Part shown: positions 55,561 through 64,000 of the stretch, one piece after another
Position numbering within the stretch: the stretch's first letter is position 1
Layout: each line of letters begins with the position of its first letter
Assembly: GCA_027922465.2 (NCBI GenBank)
Contig: BQMF02000668.1
Span: 1-64,000, forward strand
Direction of reading: 5' to 3'
DNA: 64,000 bases
Source of the DNA: Turritopsis dohrnii
Taxonomy: Eukaryota > Cnidaria > Hydrozoa > Anthoathecata > Oceaniidae
Translations under genes and position numbers: made by a program
The notes under the pieces: generated by a model
The model's input: only the letters and a program-made list of their open reading frames with translations
What the model was told of the DNA's origin: nothing
The model's database searches: none

Positions 55561-56700
55561 AATCTTATAATTTTCCTAAAACAGGAGGGAAATGTTTTCA
55601 ATATGCATCCTTGCATGGAGCCTTTTGTCTCCTTTGTGTGTTATATGGAAATAAAGTTCTTAATCATACATCAAAGATCTGCAAACTTTTTCTGAACCAT
55701 TCCGTCATTGCTCAGATGCTTTAAGATCATTTAGACAACATGAAAATAGTCCGACAGGTTTTAATACAAACCCTTAGAAATGCTGTACCTGTCAACATTC
55801 TTATTGATTCTCATCGGAAAAAGTAATAAAAGAAAACTGTGAGAAACTAATTTCCATTGTCTATGGCATTATTGTCAGTGGAACATGAATTTGCCATGAG
55901 AGGACATTGAGATGACTCTACGTTCCATCCAGCGAAGTGGAAAGTTTGTGGAAATTACTGAATTGTAGGGTGCGTGATGGAGATGTTGTTTTAAGGGAGC
56001 ATCTTTCAAAATGTCCTAAAAATGCATCCTATATTTCAAAAACCACGCAAAATGGGCTTATTGAATGTTGTGGTAAAATAATAAGTAATAATTATTTCTA
56101 AAATAAAACAAGTTTTTCACTGTGATTGTTGATGAACTAGACAACTCAAATAAGGAGCAACTTTCCCTTGTTATTCGTTATGTTGATAGCAATTATGATA
56201 TACAGGAAGATTTTCTCCGCTTCCTTCATTGTGAAAGTGGTTTAAGCGGTTTACATTTATCACAAGTTCTTCTTAAAACATTAGACGATTTTGGTTTGTC
56301 CATTCAAGATTGTAGGGGCCAAGCATATGATGGTGCTGGCAATGTGGCTGCTATTTAAGTGGTTTATCTGCTCGTCTTCTTGCCATCAATCCTAAAGCCA
56401 TCTATGTACATTGCAGTAGCCACCGTCTAAATGTTTGTGTGGCAAATTGTTGCTCTGTCACATTAATTAGAAATGTGGTGACAAAATTGGGGCCATTAAG
56501 TATATTTTTTAACCACTAACAACCTCGTCAATAATTATTGTGCACAGCTATTTTTAAATACAGCTCTGAATCCACCAGGGCAAAGTTAACAGATATCTGT
56601 AAAACCAGATAGGTAGAAAGGACAGATGGAATGGAAATCTTTGAAGAACTATTTGTTCCCATTTTACATACTTTGGAAGATACCGAAAAACTATTATTTA
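55560..56700 (+). pseudogene. hAT-type transposase (ZMYM/TTF-finger group), broken
   Basis: An N-terminal TTF-type finger piece (GGKCFQYASLHGAFCLLCVL) leads through VNILIDSHRKK and a decayed ...HEFAMRGH-type block to VIVDELDNSNKEQLSLVIRY (56122). Next comes RGQAYDGAGNVA, then, after a frame change, YVHCSSHRLNVCVANCCSV and ERTDGMEIFEELFVPIL. This is the block order of hAT transposases with a DUF4371-like region. Multiple stops and frameshifts are present. It ends abruptly near 56700, where another element begins. Confidence 0.75.
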
Positions 56701-56918
56701 GTGCGCCCTTTCATTAGTGCGGATAGTCTTCTTTTCGGAAAATGAATAACTTTTCCTCCTCTATTTATTAGTGCGGGTGAGTCTTAAAGAATTTTCGATT
56801 CACCTCTAATTTAATGCGGGAATGGTCAAAATTACCTCTAATTATAGCGCGGATCGGGTTTCAAAAAAGTGAAGTTAAGAAATTTTCGTTTTCAATTTCA
56901 ACAATATTGTCTTTCAGC

Positions 56919-57283
56919 TTTCAAAAACTATAAAACTAAATGAAGATAAGTACGCCATTGCTATTCAAAAAGATCATCAAACGGTTGGGCATGTACCTAA
57001 ATTCCTTTCAAGATTAACTTTTTACTTTTTGAAAAACGAAGGCACTGCATTCATCAAAGTCATTGAACCGAGAAGGTACTCCGCTGACTTGAAGCAAGGA
57101 GGTTTGGAATTGCCAGCTGAATTTCCTTTCAAGTCCTCAAATGAAAATCTTCTCTGTCAAATGGAGGAAAAGACATTGGCAGACATAAATAAATTTGAGG
57201 AGAATCGGGCCAAAGTCAATGGACAGAAAAAAAGAAAATATCTAAACAAAAAATGTAAAACAATTGAAAAGTGTCAAATATAA
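56919..57283 (+). CDS. HIRAN-like domain exon (partial gene)
   Basis: Immediately after TTGTCTTTCAG, a good 3' splice site, the frame reads SKTIKLNEDKYAIAIQKDHQ, then TVGHVPKFLSRLTFYFLK, GTAFIKVIEPRRYSADLKQG and LELPAEFPF. It ends in a Lys-rich tail with stop at 57281-57283. The first blocks resemble a HIRAN domain, a DNA-end-binding module. The 5' half of the domain should lie in an upstream exon that I cannot find. Together with the neighbouring coding debris, it is probably transposon cargo rather than a host gene. Confidence 0.5.
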
Positions 57284-57297
57284 TTTTTTTACCTCTA

Positions 57298-57935
57298 ATT
57301 CATGGAATCACAAAACTATTGACGAAAAATGAGCACAACTTTGACATTGATCAGCGCATGACCTTCCTTGAAAATTATGCAGAAGAACACATCGTTATTT
57401 CACCCGGGCAGATACCTGGTTGTAGCAACTGATCAGTAACTCTGATATCATCTGCAGAAACAAAGAAGCACATATGGTCATTTTATAAATATGCATAAAT
57501 GAAAATATTCATATACAACATTCACGATTTTTTGGAACGAGTTAGCACTCTCAGCTCCTTTAAATGATGTTTGTGCAACTTGCCAGAACAACAGTGTCAT
57601 TTTGCAGGGCAAATAAATCGATGGAGGAAATATCTGCAACACGAAAAGAACAATTGAGGCATGTGGAAAACGTCAAATACGAATTGGATTATTACAAAGC
57701 TCAATGTGTATTGTCTAAACAAAGACCTCCTATCAGTTCAAGAATTGACCTTGCTCATTTTCTGGTACTGCCCACTACAGCATGGGATTATGCCCAACAA
57801 CTGCAATATCTGCAAAGTCCAATGTATTTCAAGACACAAAGGAAATGTAATGTTTTTGACGTATGTAATGGCATCAACATCTCAACGATCTACGTAATAG
57901 ATGGAGATAACCAACAAGTACCGAATTGACTTTGG
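57298..57935 (+). pseudogene. Uncharacterised transposon-associated protein, N-terminal half, decayed
   Basis: Pieces in order are TFLENYAEEHIVISPGQIPG, AETKKHIWSFYKYA, LNDVCATCQNN and, in the open part (57564-57929), EQLRHVENVKYELDYYKAQC then YFKTQRKCNVFDVCNGINIS. This block order recurs in uncharacterised invertebrate proteins spread by mobile DNA (I think annotated DUF7869); that identification is from memory. Stops and a frameshift near 57590 break it. A GTAAGT follows at about 57940, a possible 5' splice site, just before the 0.94-kb repeat begins. Confidence 0.4.
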
Positions 57936-57963
57936 TGATGAGTAAGTAAGTATTATTTACTTT

Positions 57964-59178
<1,215 letters not shown>

Positions 59179-59401
59179 TATAATAATAACTATGTATATT
59201 TAACAAGAACTACTGACAATAGAAGGATAAAAAAAAGTTACCACATGGCCACCAAATGCTAGCTCAATATCTTGGACAAAAAAATTATAACTAAATAAAT
59301 AAAATAATTAAAAAACAAATTAAAAGAAAAAAAAATAAGAAGAAAATATATGTGCAGTCAGTGACGGTATAGCTATCAAAAAATATTTCATCACAATTAA
59401 T

Positions 59402-60560
59402 TCAATCCCTAGTGAGAGTTAAATTAGACAGGTCAGTTCTAGGGTTGAGATTTTTGGAAAATTCCCACTGTTGGATGGGAAGATGACTTAAAGATCTGAG
59501 GTCGTAAAGGGTCGATTTAAAATTAGGATAACTTAATAAACCCTTATCTCTTACTCTGGTTCCGTATAAATGATTATTTTTTGAGAATTTGAAACTATAA
59601 AGTGTGTCTGGAGGTAAACCAGAGTTCATTTTTTGGTGCACAAATTGTATGTTAAGGACTTTGACAAGATCAAAAACATTTAGGATTTTTAGTTCGGAAA
59701 AAATCGGATCGCTGGGTGTACGATTATTAGAAAATGTCGTGATTCTTATAGCAAACTTTTGAAGAACCAGTATCCGATGTGTGGTTTAAGTATCACAAAA
59801 CCTCAAAAGTTGACAAGCGTAATATAGATGAGAGTTTAAAGAGAATGGTAAATTCCAACTAGAGTATTTTTTGGAAGCGAATGGCGAATTTTCGATAATG
59901 CCCCTTTAGTCCTTTGTAGTTTAATACAAAATTCGGAGACATGCGTTTCCACTGAAGGTGTTCTTCTAAATGAACACCCAAATATTTCAAATTAGAATTT
60001 CTGTTTTTTCAGCATTGAAAGCAATTTGATTGGCATTTAGCCAACTGCTCAGGAAATTAAGGTCAAGATCGAATCTCCTACATAGCCGTCTAATGATTTT
60101 GAAAAGTATAGCAGGTGAGTGTCTTCCGCGAAGTGGGGAACACCATGTTTAACCAATTTGAGCTTAGAGTTACCGTTGCCAACAGCTACGTAATAAGGAC
60201 GTGATGAAAGATAAGAATTAAGCCATTGGTTAACAACTCCTTTTAATCCATAGTGTTCAAGCTTCGAGAGAATAAAAGAATGATCAACGGTTTCAAATGG
60301 TTTTTGTAGATCGACAAACACACCACAGACAAATTCACTTTTATCTAAACAGCGTCTTATTCGCTCAACAATATTAAGTAATGTGTGAATGGTAGAATAA
60401 GATTTCCGAGAGCCAAACTGTTTTTGGTAGATAATATTATGAATATTAACAAAATTTACTACCCTATGATACGTTTTTCAAAAGAATTTTCAGTATTGGG
60501 TAAGAGGGAAATTGGGCGGATTATTAGTGAATAAGGAAGAGTAGTCGAAACTGGGAATAC
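59402..60560 (-). pseudogene. LINE ORF2 fragment, internally deleted
   Basis: Minus-strand order: IRPISLLPNTENSFEKRI (near 60500), QFGSRKSYSTIHTLLNIVER, VFVDLQKPFETVDHSFILSK (first RT Asp) and LKLVKHGVP. A deletion follows, and then FAEDTHLLYF, a changed YADD-type catalytic box. Further on come GVHLEEHLQWKRM (about 59960) and the C-terminal block LPPDTLYSFKFSKNNHLYGT (59402-59641). Several frameshifts are present. Confidence 0.8.
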
Positions 60561-61680
60561 AGTGTATTAATTCTTACCCCTCTGCACTGTATGTACGAAC
60601 TCATGGAATATTTGTAATTAAAAACTCGTTGCAGATAAAAATGATTGCTTAAATTTCCAGTGTTGTTGTTTCTATTATCCAATAGCGACATTAATTTCAT
60701 TGTTGTTTTGATGCAAAAGTTAGATGCACTGACTTGGTTTAGGAACAGTGTTTAAACAAATCGAATGAATAGACTTGGTATAAAGACCGTGTTTAAATAA
60801 AGTTTCTAGAAAGGTGTTTAATCAAAAGCAACCAATTTGATTAATTTTGCTTTCAGTCATACGCGGAATTTGATTTGTTAATAAATGGAAAACTATTGCA
60901 AAGATTTCAAAATTCAAGTCAAAATAATTAGAATAAAGCTATGAAAAAACTAGGAATAAAGAAAACTAAGCGAAGAGATGAAGAACTTGATTAATTTGGT
61001 GTTTTCAAGCAAAACATCTTGTTTATAAGAATTGATATACAGATAAAAACTCACAAAGTACTTTATCAAGAAGTAATCTGACTTTTTATGCAGAGGGTCA
61101 AACGAAAACAAAGGTTGATTTTTGGGTCGGGGCAATCTTTATAAAACATTATACGACATCGAAGAATGAGAAATGGAATAGACGGAGTTGTAGCTAGAGC
61201 TTGGTCAAAATTTATGGAGACTTTTGTTATTTGAAGAAGAAAAGAAATACGAGTAAGTTATCAAATTCATCACTTAAAGTCAAATGAATTTTGTACCAGT
61301 TGCTTAAAATGGAAAAACATGGCACAACATTGGGCTCCACCCCTTCACCAAGTGTCAGCTGATTCGAGCGTTTGCTGTGTTTACTTTCATCTTTCATTCT
61401 CATTTGGTTAGCTGCTTTGTCGTTTCTTTGAGGGCAACTCGTCGTTATATTGCAGATATCAAACATTGGAGCAAAAAGAACATTCAGGCACTTGGGTATC
61501 AGATTAAAAAGAAACAAGAAGACGTCGCAACGTATTTACAATCGCGAACGTAATTTCTTACTTAAATAAAATTCCCAAAACACTCAGGCGTAAGATTATT
61601 ATCGGCCTACTGATAAGAGGTTGTTTTAAAAAATAAAGTACCACATTAGCTTGTTTTTGATTTGTTAAAACGAAATTGTT
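60561..61680. other. No gene seen
   Basis: AT-rich. A 96-codon minus-strand frame (61227-61517) has no recognisable domain. Confidence 0.45.
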
Positions 61681-61884
61681 GGAATTGGCCATTCCCCTTA
61701 TTCAGTTATCTCCTTAATGTGTCATACAACTACCACAATGCAATGAGAAAAAGTCATTAAAAATGTTTCAAGGGAATAATAAAAGGTTTTCACGTAATTA
61801 AAAGTAATTATAGCGTTGCATTGTGGTAGTTCTATGACGTATTATGGAGATAACTGAATAAGGGGAACGGGGAATTGGAATTCC
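61681..61884. mobile_element. 204-bp MITE with terminal inverted repeats of about 65-70 bp
   Basis: Left arm: GGAATTGGCC, CCCCTTATTCAGTTATCTCC, CTACCACAATGCAA. Right arm: TTGCATTGTGGTAG, GGAGATAACTGAATAAGGGG, GGAATTGGAATTCC. The arms are about 85 percent complementary. The interior is about 65 bp of AT-rich sequence. Confidence 0.85.
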
Positions 61885-61902
61885 GCTTTAAATTTTTTGT
61901 TA

Positions 61903-62002
61903 CGCCTGAGAGAATGCCCATTTCGTAATCACTGCGCGCACGGGCAGAATTTTTTTGCTATGAGCAAGCGCAGTGATTACAAATTTGACGTTCTCTCAGG
62001 CG
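61903..62002. mobile_element. 100-bp fold-back element
   Basis: CGCCTGAGAGAATG and GTAATCACTGCGC at the left pair with GCGCAGTGATTAC and GTTCTCTCAGGCG at the right, with a few internal mismatches and a loop of about 30 bp. It lies 18 bp from the preceding MITE. Confidence 0.85.
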
Positions 62003-62726
62003 GAAGAAAAAAACGTTGGATGGCATTCTACTTTTTGAGCTTTATCAAAACCTATGGTGGATTATAAATCTAATGTTCAGCGAAGAGTGACCGTGTAAGC
62101 GTACCGTAAAAAGCTCTATAGAAACAAAGACCACGTGCCAATGTATACCTTAACATTTTCCAGATTGAAGAAAATTTGTAAATTTTTTTTTGCATTTTTC
62201 AGAGAATAAGTTTATGTGAATGTATAATTTCACGGATCAGAAGTTTTGAATTTATGGCGTACATTTCCCTAAAACGAGTATTTTAAGTGTTGCACCGATA
62301 GAATCCACAAAGCAAAAAGAAAAGAACGGCTAAATTGTTGACATAAAACTGGGTTAGTTATATACATTCGGTTTTTTCCTTTTACATGTTTAAAAATATC
62401 AAATATTAAATACCTAATCGTAATATTTCTTTCTTTTTTTCAAACAAATATCATCAGCATATATTAAAATATGAACAAAAAAAGTAAACACAAGTTATCA
62501 GTAGCTTGAGCACCTAATTCTCTCATTTTATTTATTGTGATTTTAGAGCTTGCCTGCACTAAAGTATTTCTTCGTAATGAATCAGAAGAATAGTTAAAAA
62601 CGTAAAATATACAGAAAACAAAAACAGAAGAATGCTTCTAAAGAAATAGTCCTAACTTTGAGTCAATGCTGACTTGGCTAAAATCAGGTTTGTACTTCTG
62701 CATCCTTGGTGATATGAACAACAATA
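62003..62726. other. No gene seen
   Basis: AT-rich spacer with no notable open frame or repeat. Confidence 0.45.
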
Positions 62727-63176
62727 TTAACGTCTGCTTCTTCGTATTGAATAAGTAACCTGCTTCGAATCATAGCTTTGGCTAACTTCATTTTGTTGCT
62801 CACTGCCAAAACACTTCTCTACTATTGACTGCGCTGCTTTAAATTCGACTTTTTTTCCTGATTTCTCTGCACCAGTAAATTTAATTGCAGTGTTTTTAGT
62901 ACAATCATCTTTGGTTGACAGCATGTCACAAACTGAGCATATTACTAATCCATCTTCAGGAATAACTTCAGTTTTACATTTGAAACAAAAAATTTTAGCA
63001 TCAAAAGATTTTAAGTCTACGGCTACAACTTGAATGGCAACTGTTTTGTAAGTCGTATGCACCAATTTTTCCTCCTCACTAACATCAACTTTAACATCAT
63101 CAACAGTAACAGTGGTGCATTCCGTGGATTTCAAAAATCGCTCATGGTTATATTTGGAGACTCTCATATGTGTCAA
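62727..63176 (-). pseudogene. RPA-like single-strand DNA-binding protein, C-terminal zinc-ribbon/OB part (helitron-associated)
   Basis: The frame contains MRVSKYNHERFLKSTECTTV, a linker (VDDVKVDVSEEEKLV) and a four-Cys ribbon CFKCKTEVIPEDGLVICSVC, ending YSIRRSRR. This resembles the OB-fold-plus-zinc-ribbon tail of RPA1-type proteins carried by animal helitrons and related elements. It starts in mid-domain (no ATG beyond a TTG), directly abutting and overlapping by 4 bp the end of the preceding frame, so its N-terminal OB folds are missing. It would protect single-stranded DNA during rolling-circle transposition. Confidence 0.6.
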
Positions 63177-63952
63177 AACATAACCAAGATAAATTCCTTT
63201 CTGCCTGGAACTTTATAAATTAAATATAAAAAGTCTGGATATTTTTCTTTATCAAAATTCAATACAGATCTTAAATATAATGACCGATTACAAACAATAC
63301 AAACACAGGTTGGGCCACACCTAGTGAGTTTAATAAACTTATCAATTCTTTCGGATGACTTTAGTTTTTTCACAGAATTTGAGTAACTTTCTCTACGTTT
63401 ACGTTTCACCTCCTCATGTTTTTCGGTACCATACATTTCACAATGATTTTGCTTGAGCCTTTCATTTGTTATAACTTTTCGCTTCTGAACATATATTCTA
63501 CGCCTATTTCTGATTAATGATGAGGCAATGGAGGATATAGCATCAGGCAAGATTCTGACTTTGATATATTGTATGTCATACTGTGTTTCATTATTTACAC
63601 CAAGAAAAAAACTTTTAACATAGCTATTAAGGTCACATAACAAAGAAAATTCAAAAAGCGTTGATGTGCCATTGGGGACATGCATACCATCAATATTTTT
63701 ACTGTGTGAATCAAACAAAAAAACTGTCTGGGTATTTTCATTCCAAATGAGAGAAAAACTGTATCCTGCACAAGTAAATATTGCACCATGGCCAATTTCT
63801 TCTCTTGATAAATTAATGTGAAACTCAAAAAGATTTCTTTCACTAAACAGATTGCTGTGCAAGAGAAGCAAATCAACCTCCACTAACTGGCCTTCTATCA
63901 TTAAAGTTCTTTTGCGTTTTCGGTTAAATCCTATTGCTATCTTATCTGACAT
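63173..63952 (-). pseudogene. Helitron-type ORF N-terminal part: herpes-tegument-like cysteine peptidase remnant plus zinc-finger region
   Basis: The frame begins MSDKIAIGFNRKRKR after an in-frame stop. It carries IGHGAIFTCAGYSFSLIW and VFLFDSHSKN followed by VPNGTSTLFEF. The D-S-H-S block with its PNGT neighbour is characteristic of C76-type deubiquitinase-like peptidases (Asp and His of the active site); the Cys half would lie outside the window. A basic region (KRKRRESYSNSVKKLKSSER) and a Cys finger (GPTCVCIVCNRSLYLRSVLN) follow, as in the N terminus of helitron-like proteins. The Rep/helicase that should follow is absent; the RPA-like piece comes next instead. It is therefore an internally deleted or rearranged helitron-type element. 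Confidence 0.6.
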
Positions 63953-64000
63953 TAAACAAGCTTTTCTTCAGATCGAAATTGACCAAAAACATCGTGATTT

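Overview
The window looks like AT-rich, repeat-dense animal DNA. The transposon mix points to a cnidarian, probably an anthozoan: Penelope-like elements with GIY-YIG endonuclease, Polinton polymerase pieces, tyrosine-recombinase retrotransposons, a helitron-type gene with a deubiquitinase-like domain, and many fold-back elements. That assignment is inference; no host marker gene fixes the taxon. Only two intact cellular genes are visible, both intronless and on the plus strand: a class A GPCR (39054-40007) and an MFSD8-like transporter (48928-50331).

Layout. 1-8400: a decayed DD82E Tc1/mariner transposase and a 754-bp inverted-repeat element carrying three 122-bp repeats and a tRNA-like Pol III cassette. 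8379-9703: a broken pogo/Jerky transposase. About 10030-13700 (minus): a nearly full-length but frameshifted DIRS-order retrotransposon (SAP/Gag, RT-RNase H, tyrosine recombinase). 14400-16900: LINE debris with a recombinase fragment. 20467-22911 and 28552-32926: more than 6 kb of one 9-bp-unit satellite in two blocks. Polinton DNA polymerase fragments and two 5'-truncated Penelope-like elements flank the second block, each with a possible hammerhead-like motif nearby. 34100-38000: a LINE endonuclease relic and several hairpin elements.

41237-44903 is the most unusual part. It is a compact run of short ORFs encoding basic or Cys-rich proteins, with a stop/start overlap, a 4-nt gap between two others, and a convergent ORF on the other strand. 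A 0.94-kb repeat has been inserted into it. The organisation is virus-like or Polinton-like, but no capsid, polymerase or ATPase is recognisable.

45000-64000: a 1.7-kb element with arrayed subterminal repeats (46129-47852); the transporter, whose 3' end is tandemly duplicated; LINE pieces; a 428-bp inverted-repeat element; a second tyrosine-recombinase retrotransposon fragment; a broken hAT transposase; an element with a HIRAN-like exon and an uncharacterised transposon-associated protein; a second copy of the 0.94-kb repeat; two fold-back elements; and a partial helitron-type locus with an RPA-like gene at the right edge. Most coding matter is mobile DNA in various stages of decay, often nested.
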